Shown here: one piece after another, positions 1 to 6,754 of the stretch
How positions within the stretch are numbered: position 1 is the stretch's first letter
Layout: each line of letters begins with the position of its first letter
The notes under the pieces: model-generated
The model's input: only the letters and a program-made list of their open reading frames with translations
Told to the model about the DNA's origin: nothing
The model's database searches: none
Assembly (NCBI GenBank): GCA_005882715.1
Contig: VBEI01000083.1
Span: 1 to 7,798 of the forward strand
Direction: 5' to 3'
DNA length: 7,798 nucleotides
Source: Chloroflexota bacterium
GTDB lineage: Bacteria; Chloroflexota; Dehalococcoidia; SM23-28-2; RBG-16-64-32
Program-made: the position numbers and the translations under genes

Positions 1-273
1 AACGTACTACTCGGCGTAGCGCCCTCGCTAGAGGAGCACCCGCTCCGTCGCCTTTGGGAAGCCGGCATCATCGTGTCCATAAACACTGACGACCCCGGCT
101 TCTTCGACTGCGATCTCACCGGCGAGTACACGATAGCGGGTCGCCTCCTCGACCTCGACCGCGACGGCTACGGGCGACTTGCCCTGAATTCCGTCGAGAG
201 TTCTTTCGCACCTGAGAGTCTCAAGCAGGAGCTCCGAAGCGAGATCACTGACTGGGTAAGGAGGGCCTCATGA
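1..273 (+). CDS. Adenosine deaminase family protein, C-terminal part (5' end outside window)
   Basis: The frame is open from base 1 to a TGA at 271-273, giving 90 visible codons. They match the C-terminal end of metal-dependent adenosine/AMP-deaminase-type hydrolases. Visible residues 11-14 read EEHP, and residues 28-32 read NTDDP, the family's signature in which the first Asp binds the catalytic zinc. A DLTGEY helix follows, then NSVESSF before the C-terminal helix. These enzymes deaminate adenosine to inosine in the cytoplasm. Relatives deaminate adenine or aminofutalosine (menaquinone synthesis), and the visible part cannot separate these. The N-terminal HxH zinc site and catalytic Glu lie outside the window. 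The stop overlaps the next start (ATGA, 270-273), so the two genes are probably translationally coupled. Family assignment is firm, exact substrate is not. Confidence 0.88.
   Translation, partial: NVLLGVAPSLEEHPLRRLWEAGIIVSINTDDPGFFDCDLTGEYTIAGRLLDLDRDGYGRLALNSVESSFAPESLKQELRSEITDWVRRAS
258..264 (+). promoter_or_regulatory. Ribosome binding site of the SDR gene, inside the deaminase coding sequence
   Basis: AAGGAGG, a full-strength Shine-Dalgarno sequence, lies 5 nt before the ATG at 270. It supports that start and lies within the last codons of the upstream gene. Confidence 0.8.
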
Positions 274-1199
274 AGGTCTTTGTCGCTGGCGCCACCGGCG
301 TCCTCGGCCGGCCGACCGTTCGGGCGCTGGTCGAGGACGGCCACGCAGTCCGTGGTACTGCGCGGGGGCCGGAGAAAGCAGATCTCCTGCGCTCGCTTGG
401 CGCCGAGCCTGTCGAGGTTGATCTCTTCGACCCGGACGCCCTGCGCGCGGGCATCGCAGGCAGCGAGGCAGTGCTCCACTTCGCGACCAAGATCCCGCCA
501 ATCATGCGCATGCGCTGGAAAGGCGCCTGGCGTGAGAACGATCGCCTGCGGACGCTGGCCTCGCGGCATCTCGTCGACGCCGCCATCAACTCTGGAGCCC
601 AGGTCTTCGTCTACGAATCGATCACTTTCATCTACGGCGAGCACGGCGACGAATGGATCGGCGAGGACGGCTCGCTGTCTATCTCCTGGGCGTCGCTCAA
701 AAGCACGCTTGATGCCGAGGGTGAGACAAAACGCTTTACGGAAGGAGGCGGCCGGGGCATATCGCTCCGTTACGCCGCCTTCTACGCTCCCTACGCCCAG
801 TCCACGCTGGATACGATCCGCCTGGCCCGGCGGCGAATATTTCCGGTCCCCGGCGACGGCTCGAACTTCGTCTCCTCAATCCACGTCGACGATGGCGCGA
901 CTGCCGCCGTCGCCGCACTCCAAGCGCCGGCCGGGGTCTATAACGTGACGGATGACGAGCCCTTGCGGATGCGCGACTACGGGCGGGCAATAACGGACGC
1001 CGTTGGACGGAAGCCACCGCGGCGCGTTCCGAAGTGGCTGTTCGGCCTCGTCGGCGGAGGCCCCGCCAAATATATTCTGAGTTCTCAGCGCGTCGCCAAC
1101 GCGCGCTTCAAGGAGAAGACCGGCTGGGCGCCGAAGTACCGCAGCGCGCGCGAAGGTTTTCAGCAGGTCGCGCAGGAGCTAAAGGCCCAAGAGCAATAG
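270..1199 (+). CDS. NAD(P)-dependent epimerase/dehydratase-like protein (atypical extended SDR)
   Basis: A 309-residue Rossmann-fold protein. The N-terminus is a beta strand followed by G7-A-T-G10-V-L-G13, the GxxGxxG dinucleotide-binding loop of extended/atypical SDRs. D51-L-F sits where the family has the Asp contacting the adenine ring. Residues 204-208 (IHVDD) and 224-232 (YNVTDDEPL) are typical epimerase-family C-terminal landmarks, and GWAPKY (285-290) recalls the GWxPxx ending of UDP-sugar epimerase relatives. The usual YxxxK catalytic pair is missing: the matching helix (about 140-155) reads WASLKSTLDAE. S117 is the likely remnant of the catalytic Ser. It may therefore be an atypical SDR with altered chemistry or a cofactor-binding sensor, and the substrate is unknown. 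The start overlaps the deaminase stop by 4 nt and has a strong SD. The 3' end converges on the cupin gene with only 4 nt between stops. Confidence 0.85.
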   Translation: MKVFVAGATGVLGRPTVRALVEDGHAVRGTARGPEKADLLRSLGAEPVEVDLFDPDALRAGIAGSEAVLHFATKIPPIMRMRWKGAWRENDRLRTLASRHLVDAAINSGAQVFVYESITFIYGEHGDEWIGEDGSLSISWASLKSTLDAEGETKRFTEGGGRGISLRYAAFYAPYAQSTLDTIRLARRRIFPVPGDGSNFVSSIHVDDGATAAVAALQAPAGVYNVTDDEPLRMRDYGRAITDAVGRKPPRRVPKWLFGLVGGGPAKYILSSQRVANARFKEKTGWAPKYRSAREGFQQVAQELKAQEQ

Positions 1200-1203
1200 G
1201 GCG

Positions 1204-1590
1204 TCACCGTGCGCCGCTGCTGGGCTGGTACGCGAAGTACGTATTCAGCTCCTTCGCATCGAAAGGCGGGGAGGTTGCGGAGACAAAGACAAGCGGCTCG
1301 TTGCTCGTGTTCTTGATGGCGTGCGCCGCCCCGGGCGGGATGTACACGAGAGTGCCTTCGCCCACCTCCTGCATTTCGTCCGCGACCTGCATTACGCCGC
1401 GGCCGCGGACGATCACGTAAATCTGCTCGTTGTCAGGATGACCGTGGACTGCCTGCATGCTGCCCGGCGCTCCTTCAACCCACGTGATCGCCAGGTTCTT
1501 CGAGCCGAACTGTCCTTCGGTCAGCAGTAAATACGACTTCTGACCGCCACGTTCGTTGGCTGGTGCGCCATCGATGGATTGTATGTGCAT
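1204..1590 (-). CDS. Small single-domain cupin protein (cupin_2 type)
   Basis: A 128-residue single-domain cupin. Motif 1 runs from G43 through H49-G-H51 to E55-Q56 and G63. Motif 2 matches the consensus G(X)5PXG(X)2H(X)3N exactly: G79, P85, G87, H90, N94. The predicted metal ligands are H49, H51, Q56 (or E55) and H90, so a divalent metal site looks intact. Cupins this small include dioxygenases, isomerases, sugar-binding and sensor proteins, and nothing here names the substrate. A TTG six bases further upstream (1594-1596) would add two residues, but the AGGAG at 1599-1603 sits 8 nt from the ATG at 1588-1590 and only 2 nt from the TTG, so I chose the ATG. It is transcribed away from the patatin gene across a 133-nt gap and has no partner in the same direction. 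Confidence 0.88.
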   Translation of the reverse strand: MHIQSIDGAPANERGGQKSYLLLTEGQFGSKNLAITWVEGAPGSMQAVHGHPDNEQIYVIVRGRGVMQVADEMQEVGEGTLVYIPPGAAHAIKNTSNEPLVFVSATSPPFDAKELNTYFAYQPSSGAR

Positions 1591-1598
1591 TGACAAAG

Positions 1599-1603
1599 CT
1601 CCT
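1599..1603 (-). promoter_or_regulatory. Ribosome binding site that decides the cupin start
   Basis: AGGAG on the minus strand, 8 nt upstream of the ATG ending at 1590. The spacing favours this ATG over the TTG at 1594-1596. Confidence 0.65.
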
Positions 1604-1694
1604 GTTGATGAAGGCTAACGGCTGTCTGGCGGTAGCTTACAACGGCAGCTTGTTGCGACGGTCGGGCTTCGGCCAGCCGTCGCCGCCCTGTGTG

Positions 1695-1703
1695 TGCTAC
1701 CCT
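1695..1703 (+). promoter_or_regulatory. Possible extended -10 element for the patatin operon
   Basis: TG-C-TACCCT matches an extended -10 (TGn then TAnnnT) about 20 bases before the patatin ATG. No recognisable -35 lies 16-18 bases upstream. Transcription would start near 1710, leaving a very short leader that still contains the SD at 1713-1719. It is the best candidate in the divergent gap between cupin and patatin, but a short match like this can arise by chance. Confidence 0.22.
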
Positions 1704-1712
1704 TTGCTCACG

Positions 1713-1719
1713 AAGGAGG
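1713..1719 (+). promoter_or_regulatory. Ribosome binding site that decides the patatin start
   Basis: AAGGAGG lies 4 nt before the ATG at 1724-1726. The reading frame also extends upstream to a GTG near 1694, but this SD lies inside that extension, so the ATG is preferred. Confidence 0.75.
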
Positions 1720-1723
1720 CACC

Positions 1724-2596
1724 ATGACTCGAAACGCACTCGTACTCGGCGGTGGCGGCGCGCTTGGCGTCTCATGGGAGATCGGCCTGCTGGCGGGGCT
1801 CTTGGAAGAGGGCATTGATGTCGCCGGCGCAGACCTCATTGTCGGAACCTCCGCGGGCTCCATCGTCGGAACGCAAGTTGCTCTTGGCAAGACGACCGCG
1901 CTAATCGACGAGCAGAACGAGCCAGACGACGGCAAGATCGGCGCGCTGATGGCGGGCATCGACCCGGCGTCCGTCTTGCAGTTGTTCATGCGTTGGGCCG
2001 GGATCAAGGAGGTGACCCAGGAGATCTGCGCGGAGATCGGCGCGGCCGCTCTCGCCGCCAAGACGGCAACCGAGGAGCAGTGGGTCGGCTACTTTGAAGA
2101 CCATCTTGAGGGCGCTGCCTGGCCCGAGAGGCCTCTGCTTTTGACTGCCGTTGACTGCGAGTCGGGTGCTTTCCAGACCTGGGACCGCGATTCCGGCGTC
2201 TCCCTCGGGCGAGCGGCCGCCTCGAGCTGCGCGGTGCCCGGCCTTTTCCCGCCTGTCACCATAAACGGCCGCCGTTATACAGATGGCGGTGTCCGCTCCG
2301 GCACAAGCGCCGATCTCGCGCGCGGCTATGATTCGGTCCTCATCGTCGCTCCCATTGGCGCGCGCTCCGACGGCATCGACCCGTTGCTGGGCCGCCAGGC
2401 GCGGGCCGAGGCGGAGGCACTCCGAGCGTCGGGCAGCAACGTCGAACTCGTATTCACGGACGCAGCCACACTAGAGACGATGGGCATCAACCGCATGGAC
2501 GTCGCGCGACGCGGCGTGACCACGCATGCCGGGATCGCCCAGGGACGCGCGCTGGCATCGCGCCTGGCGGGCAGCTGGGCGAAGGCGGCGGCGTAG
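1724..2596 (+). CDS. Patatin-like phospholipase / acyl hydrolase
   Basis: A 290-residue protein with all the patatin hallmarks. The oxyanion-hole glycine run is G9-G-G-G12-A-L-G15. The nucleophile elbow GxSxG is G41-T-S43-A-G45. The dyad Asp is D187 in DGG, preceded by the family's conserved AVPGLFPP segment (170-177). The Ser-Asp dyad is complete, so it is probably an active serine acyl hydrolase on membrane phospholipids or other acyl esters. There is no signal peptide or membrane segment, so it should act in the cytoplasm or at the inner membrane face. The length is typical of the bacterial RssA-like single-domain class. A region rich in Ala, Glu and Lys (about 95-120) probably covers the active site. 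The stop is only 10 nt from the GNAT start, suggesting it leads an operon with GNAT, DUF3500 and probably the acyl-CoA dehydrogenase. Confidence 0.9.
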   Translation: MTRNALVLGGGGALGVSWEIGLLAGLLEEGIDVAGADLIVGTSAGSIVGTQVALGKTTALIDEQNEPDDGKIGALMAGIDPASVLQLFMRWAGIKEVTQEICAEIGAAALAAKTATEEQWVGYFEDHLEGAAWPERPLLLTAVDCESGAFQTWDRDSGVSLGRAAASSCAVPGLFPPVTINGRRYTDGGVRSGTSADLARGYDSVLIVAPIGARSDGIDPLLGRQARAEAEALRASGSNVELVFTDAATLETMGINRMDVARRGVTTHAGIAQGRALASRLAGSWAKAAA

Positions 2597-2606
2597 AACG
2601 CCGGCA

Positions 2607-3179
2607 ATGACCGACACCGTACGTCAGCGCGTCGTCGAGGCGACCTACCGCGAAGCGACCGCAAAGGACGTCGAAGCGATCGCTGCGCTGCACGCCGATA
2701 GCTGGCGGCGCCACTACCGCGGCGCATACTCGGATGCCTTCCTCGACAACGAAGTATTCGCGGACCGGCTCCAGATATGGACGGACCGGCTCCACCAGCC
2801 AGACCGGTCGAACGAAAGCACGATCATCGCCGAGCGCGACGGTGCCGTCGTCGGCTTCGCCCACACGATCCTCAACGAGAACCAGGAGTGGGGAGCGCTG
2901 CTGGACAACCTTCACGTCCGCCACGACCTGAAGGGCGGCGGGATCGGCACCTGCCTCATGGCGGAAACAGCGCGGGCGTTGATCAAGCGGGCGCCCTCGT
3001 CGGGCCTGTACCTATGGGTGCTCGAAGGCAACAAAGCAGCTCAGGCCTTCTACCAGGCCCGTGGTGGGAAGCGTGTCGGGTCGAAGACCTCGGACGCGCC
3101 CGGCGGCGGCACCATTTTCGCGTTTCGATATGTCTGGCCTGATCCCACCGTGCTGCTTAGTCAGGAGTCGTCGATATGA
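2607..3179 (+). CDS. GNAT-family N-acetyltransferase
   Basis: A 190-residue single GNAT domain. Residues 13-34 (YREATAKDVEAIAALH...) form the first strand and helix. I74-AERDGAVVGFA is the beta2-beta3 hairpin. LDNLHVRHDL (99-108) leads into the pyrophosphate-binding loop K109-G-G-G-I-G114, which takes the place of Q/RxxGxG/A. LYLWVLEGNKAAQAFYQARGGK (134-155) is motif B with the usual N-x-x-A-x-x-FY. It should transfer an acyl group, normally acetyl from acetyl-CoA, to an amine. The acceptor is not predictable; small molecules, antibiotics or protein N-termini are all possible. The frame is open further upstream into the patatin gene, but the ATG at 2607 gives the expected N-terminus. The SD there is weak, so translation is probably coupled to patatin. 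The stop overlaps the next ATG by 4 nt. Confidence 0.85.
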   Translation: MTDTVRQRVVEATYREATAKDVEAIAALHADSWRRHYRGAYSDAFLDNEVFADRLQIWTDRLHQPDRSNESTIIAERDGAVVGFAHTILNENQEWGALLDNLHVRHDLKGGGIGTCLMAETARALIKRAPSSGLYLWVLEGNKAAQAFYQARGGKRVGSKTSDAPGGGTIFAFRYVWPDPTVLLSQESSI

Positions 3180-4261
3180 CCACTACTGCCTCTCGGACCG
3201 CCGCTGATATTGCCTCCCGCATGACGGAAGCCGCGGACGCCTGGCTCGACTCGCTCGACGATGACCAGCGGGCGAAGGCATCGCTCTCCTTCGACGACAC
3301 GGCGGAGAGAACGAGCTGGGCTTACTTCCCGCGCTTGACCAAGGGGCTTCCGCTCCTCGAGATGGATGCTCGTCAGCAGAAGCTAGCCCATGCTCTCATC
3401 GCCGGAGGGCTCAGCTTCAACGCCTACGCCAAAGTCGTGACCGTCATGGCCAGCGAGAGCCTTGTAAACCTGATGGAGCAAGGCCGCCTGGACGCCTTCC
3501 GCGACCCGAGGCGCTACTTCCTCGCGGTCTTCGGCTCTCCCGGCGATGATCCGTGGGGTTGGCGGTTCGAGGGCCATCACGTTGTCCTCAACTTCACTCT
3601 AGCGGGCGGCGAAATCGTGTCGCCGACGCCGCTGTTCATCGGCGCCCAACCGGCGGAGGTCCCGCATGGCCACGCAATGGTGCTCCGGCCCTGCGCCGAG
3701 GAGGAGGACGCCGCCCGCGAGCTGCTCGGTGCACTCAATGGCGAACGGCGGCGCCAAGCGGTGATCTGCGAGGTGGCCCCGCCCGACTTCGTGATCATGA
3801 ACTCGCCTGTGGTGCCGGACGCCGCGCTCCCTGGCGACATCGAGGCGCCCCCACTTCTGGCAAACATTGTCGCGGAGGCTAAGGCCATACCTCCGCAGCA
3901 ACGGGAGGCTCTGCGCTTCGAGCGCGCCCGCCCTCGCGGTCTCCCCGCATCCGCAATGGACGCCTCACAGCGGAAGTTGCTCTCCGAGCTCCTTAGCGTC
4001 TATGTCGAGCGGCTGCCCGAACCGCTCGCGCCCATCGAACGGAATCGGGTCGAGCGGGCGGGGATCGACGACGTCCACTTCGCATGGGCGGGAGAAGACC
4101 GGCCTCGGCGTCCGCATTACTACCGGCTCCAGGGCCCGTCGTTCCTCGTCGAGTACGACAACACTCAAAACGATGTCAACCACATCCACTCCGTCTGGCG
4201 CGATCCCGGCCGCGACTTCGGCGGCGATCTCCTTCGCGATCACGTTCGCAGCAGCCACTAG
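3176..4261 (+). CDS. DUF3500 family protein, function unknown
   Basis: A 361-residue protein that I recognise as DUF3500. Landmarks are W127-G-W-R-F-E-G-H134-H135, the strand V137-V-L-N-F, and TPLFIGAQPAEV (151-162). Near the C-terminus come HYYRLQGPSFLVEYDNTQ (314-331), N335-H-I-H338-S-V-W-R-D343, D347-F-G and D351-L-L-R-D-H356. The several invariant-looking His, Asp and Glu residues in the GHH and NHIH motifs suggest a metal-dependent enzyme, but that is inference; no reaction is established for the family as far as I know. Some relatives are exported; this one has no signal peptide. The start is an ATGA overlap with the GNAT stop, with AGGAG at 3163-3167 placed 8 nt upstream. The tight coupling to GNAT and patatin suggests a shared pathway. 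Confidence 0.83.
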   Translation: MTTTASRTAADIASRMTEAADAWLDSLDDDQRAKASLSFDDTAERTSWAYFPRLTKGLPLLEMDARQQKLAHALIAGGLSFNAYAKVVTVMASESLVNLMEQGRLDAFRDPRRYFLAVFGSPGDDPWGWRFEGHHVVLNFTLAGGEIVSPTPLFIGAQPAEVPHGHAMVLRPCAEEEDAARELLGALNGERRRQAVICEVAPPDFVIMNSPVVPDAALPGDIEAPPLLANIVAEAKAIPPQQREALRFERARPRGLPASAMDASQRKLLSELLSVYVERLPEPLAPIERNRVERAGIDDVHFAWAGEDRPRRPHYYRLQGPSFLVEYDNTQNDVNHIHSVWRDPGRDFGGDLLRDHVRSSH

Positions 4262-4303
4262 CGTCCCTGGACTAATCACCCGCGAGCGAATACGCTTGAC
4301 GGC

Positions 4304-4308
4304 GGAGG
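4304..4308 (+). promoter_or_regulatory. Ribosome binding site of the acyl-CoA dehydrogenase gene
   Basis: GGAGG lies 9 nt before the ATG at 4318, in the 56-nt gap after DUF3500. I see no convincing promoter in that gap, so the gene probably shares the upstream transcript. Confidence 0.65.
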
Positions 4309-4317
4309 AATCCCACT

Positions 4318-6186
4318 ATGGCCATTGAAAGCGAACCGCGAGCACGACCGGCGCCCAGGACACGATCATCCAAGGAATACGGCGCCGAGCACGTAGACCA
4401 GTTGCCCTACGGATCCGACGAAAAGGCCGCACGCTACTCGACCGAGCGCTACGCCGGCGCCACGGGCCTCAACTGGTACACCTGTGACCCCACCCTTCAA
4501 CGCGCGATGCGCTATTACCTCACCGACGAGCAGTTCACGTGGGCAGAGCCACATTTCGTTCGCCTCGGCAAGCTGATGGGCGGCCCCATCTCTGAGCGTG
4601 CCGACATCACAGATAAGAACGGCCCGAAGCTCGTGAAATACGACCGTTGGGGCCATGACATCAGCGAGGTCACGATCCCGGAATCGGCCATGGCCACCAA
4701 GCGCGACTTGATCGAAAAGAGTTTCGCCGGCCCGGCGCTCCGCGATGCAGCGGAAGCGGCCGGCATTCCGCAGGTGCCATTGAGCCTCGCCTCAAGCTAC
4801 ATGCTCAACCAGGCGGAGATCGGCATGTCCTGCGCGATGGGCGCCGATGCCGGGATGGTGGCGAGCCAGGTCGCACAGTTCGCCCCGCGCGACATTCGAG
4901 ACCTGGTGCTTTCCAAGATCGATTCCGGGGAGTGGATCGGCCAGACCGGCCAGTTCTTCACTGAGCGGACCGGTGGCTCGGATCTCGGCGCCCTCGAGAC
5001 CACGGCGACTCCGGACGGCGACGCCTGGCGCCTCAATGGCTTCAAGTGGTTCGCCTCAAACCTCAACGGCGAGGCGTTCGTCGTCATGGCCAAGCCCATC
5101 GGCGCGCCCGACAGCATCCGCGGCGTCGCCACCTTCCTCGTCCTTAAACGTCGACGCGATGGCACCCGCAACGGCATCCGCATTCGGCAGCTGAAGGACA
5201 AGCTCGGCACCAAGGCGGTCGCCTCGGGCGAGGTCGAATTCGTCGACGCCGAGGCGTTCCTCCTCTCGGGCGATCCCGAGGGCCTCGAATCCGCCGACGG
5301 TGGTGGTCCCAGCGACGGCCGCAGCGTTTCGCGCCTGATGGCGATGACGAACCTCGCCCGCCTGGGCGTCTCGATGATGGGCCTGGGCTGCGCCCGTAGG
5401 GCCCTAGTCGAATCCCTCTGCTACGCTAAAGTGCGCAACTCCTGGAAGAAGCGGCTCATCGATCACCCACTCATGCGCCGCAAGCTGGCCGAGATGATCG
5501 TGGATGTCGAAGGCGTGCAGGCGATGGTGTTCGACGGCTACGGCCACCCGAATCGCCAGAGGACCGAAGGCGCGCCTCAACGCCTGCGAGTCGCTCCGGC
5601 TCTCATCAAGCTGAAAGCCGCTCGGCTCGGCATCACGACCGCCACCGACGCCATCGAGGTCCACGGCGGCAACGGGTACGTCGAGACGTGGCCGGTTGCC
5701 CGCATCCTGAGGGACGCGCAGATCAACACCCTGTGGGAGGGCCCCGATAACATCCTTTGCCTCGACGTCCGCCGCGCCATCCAGCGCGAACGTGCCGACG
5801 GGCCCCTACTTGAGCGCTTGCGCGAGGCAGTCGCCAACGCCAGCGAAGCCGTTCCCGCGGCGCGGCTTGTTTCTCAGAGCATCGAGGACCTATCGACCGC
5901 GATTACGGCGTGGAAAACACTCGACGGCGACGTCGCCGAGGCGCGCCTCTACCCCCTCGCGCAGTTCATGGCCGAAGTCTACGCCGCCGCACTCCTGTGT
6001 GAGCAGGCTGAATGGGAGCTCCGCGAATTCGGAGACGACCGCAAATCGCTTGTTGCCGCTCTCTATGCGCACCGCTACCTGAAGGACCGCGGCCCGCTAC
6101 GCGGCATCGATGCGACCGAGAGCCTCGCCCTGGAGCACTTCGATCGGCTCGTCGCAGGCGCCCTCGTAGACCACCGGCCGCGGTAA
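4318..6186 (+). CDS. Acyl-CoA dehydrogenase, AidB-like subfamily
   Basis: A 622-residue flavoenzyme, longer than ordinary acyl-CoA dehydrogenases (about 380-400) because it has the AidB-type N-terminal adaptive region (about 45-165, opening with GLNWYTCDPTLQRAM) and an extra C-terminal helical part (about 490-622). The FAD and substrate core is clear: GQFFTERTGGSDLGA (211-225), WRLNGFKWFASNLNGEA (237-253), LKDKLGTKAVASGEVEF (292-308), EVHGGNGYVE (447-456) and RDAQINTLWEGPDNILCLDV (465-484). E474 in WEG is at the catalytic-base position of the family, so dehydrogenation of an acyl-CoA with electron transfer to ETF is plausible. One deviation: the usual RxxFGxxL reads R373-N-S-W376-K-K-R-L. E. 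coli AidB also binds DNA and is induced by alkylation, but no such role should be assumed here. It ends 9 nt from the convergent DinB gene. Confidence 0.92.
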   Translation: MAIESEPRARPAPRTRSSKEYGAEHVDQLPYGSDEKAARYSTERYAGATGLNWYTCDPTLQRAMRYYLTDEQFTWAEPHFVRLGKLMGGPISERADITDKNGPKLVKYDRWGHDISEVTIPESAMATKRDLIEKSFAGPALRDAAEAAGIPQVPLSLASSYMLNQAEIGMSCAMGADAGMVASQVAQFAPRDIRDLVLSKIDSGEWIGQTGQFFTERTGGSDLGALETTATPDGDAWRLNGFKWFASNLNGEAFVVMAKPIGAPDSIRGVATFLVLKRRRDGTRNGIRIRQLKDKLGTKAVASGEVEFVDAEAFLLSGDPEGLESADGGGPSDGRSVSRLMAMTNLARLGVSMMGLGCARRALVESLCYAKVRNSWKKRLIDHPLMRRKLAEMIVDVEGVQAMVFDGYGHPNRQRTEGAPQRLRVAPALIKLKAARLGITTATDAIEVHGGNGYVETWPVARILRDAQINTLWEGPDNILCLDVRRAIQRERADGPLLERLREAVANASEAVPAARLVSQSIEDLSTAITAWKTLDGDVAEARLYPLAQFMAEVYAAALLCEQAEWELREFGDDRKSLVAALYAHRYLKDRGPLRGIDATESLALEHFDRLVAGALVDHRPR

Positions 6187-6195
6187 GCCAAGCAA

Positions 6196-6714
6196 TTAAC
6201 AGCGACGTAGGGCTTCGACGATAACAGCCTCGTGCTCACGAAAGTGGAGCGTTGCGCTGTGGAAGACGGATTCGACGGTCTTGTAAGCTCCGAACGCGCC
6301 AAGCGGTTTGACTCCCTTATGCCATTCGTCGTCTCTTACGCTTTCTAGGCAGGTGACAATCCTCGCGTGAGCTGCGTCGTACTTCTCAAGTACGGATTGC
6401 GGCGTGGCTCCACGCGACCCAAATTTAGTAATGAGCATGTTCAACGGATTAAGAATCCAGGCAGGCGGCGTCCTGGACTTGCCTTTACGGCACTCCTCAA
6501 CGCCTCTCGGAAAGTAGCCAGCACCCCAAGCCAGGTGCCATACGAGCTGACCGACTCTCCAGGCCGGATTTGAGCTCTTCTTCTTCCAATCGGCCGCCGA
6601 AAGCGAGTTCACGAGCCTGTGATATGCAGATCTCGTTGCCTCTAGTTCAGCACGGATCACCTCGCGGTCGGGAACGGCTGTGGCCGACGCCGAGTCCGAT
6701 GTAATTGAAGCCAT
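6196..6714 (-). CDS. DinB-superfamily protein (DinB_2 type, putative metal-dependent enzyme)
   Basis: A 172-residue four-helix-bundle protein of the DinB/YfiT-like superfamily (not the DNA polymerase also called DinB). N49-P-A-W52-R-V-G-Q-L-V-W-H60 is the family's segment carrying the first metal His. The C-terminal helix has H157-F-R-E-H161, the HxxxH pair that completes the three-His site. Known members with this site include bacillithiol or mycothiol S-transferases and mycothiol-dependent isomerases, so a thiol-dependent detoxification role is a reasonable inference, unproven here. The ATG ending at 6714 was chosen because a perfect AAGGAGG lies 5 nt upstream; an ATG ending at 6735 would add seven residues (MRRKEVV). 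It is divergent from a MerR gene and faces a MerR-type promoter. GC is about 56% by hand count (6241-6720), clearly below the dehydrogenase. Confidence 0.87.
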   Translation of the reverse strand: MASITSDSASATAVPDREVIRAELEATRSAYHRLVNSLSAADWKKKSSNPAWRVGQLVWHLAWGAGYFPRGVEECRKGKSRTPPAWILNPLNMLITKFGSRGATPQSVLEKYDAAHARIVTCLESVRDDEWHKGVKPLGAFGAYKTVESVFHSATLHFREHEAVIVEALRRC

Positions 6715-6719
6715 AACAA

Positions 6720-6726
6720 CCTCCTT
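6720..6726 (-). promoter_or_regulatory. Ribosome binding site that decides the DinB-family start
   Basis: AAGGAGG on the minus strand, 5 nt upstream of the ATG at 6712-6714. A weaker AGGGA precedes the alternative ATG at 6733-6735. Confidence 0.7.
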
Positions 6727-6754
6727 GCGTCTCATGGCTTTCCCTGTGGGTCCG

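Noticed and set aside
168..644. Minus-strand open frame of 158 codons
   Set aside because: It is the reverse shadow of the deaminase and SDR genes, has no recognisable family and no SD, and is explained by high-GC codon bias.
1597..1660. Minus-strand promoter for the cupin
   Set aside because: Only weak matches (TTGTAA and TAGCCT about 19 bases apart) with no palindrome; not distinguishable from chance.
2526..2606. Longer N-terminus for the GNAT gene
   Set aside because: The extra 27 residues are Arg-rich, overlap the patatin coding region, and do not resemble a GNAT N-terminus.
2326..2727. Minus-strand open frame across the patatin-GNAT junction
   Set aside because: Arg- and Ser-rich product typical of a shadow frame; both plus-strand genes are well supported.
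4294..4299. CTTGAC before the dehydrogenase gene as a -35 element
   Set aside because: The matching -10 would fall at or beyond the start codon.
4318..6186. Calling the dehydrogenase a DNA-repair or alkylation-response protein
   Set aside because: AidB-like sequence alone does not show this. The C-terminal region is not strongly basic, no ada-type gene is nearby, and the catalytic Glu supports ordinary acyl-CoA chemistry.
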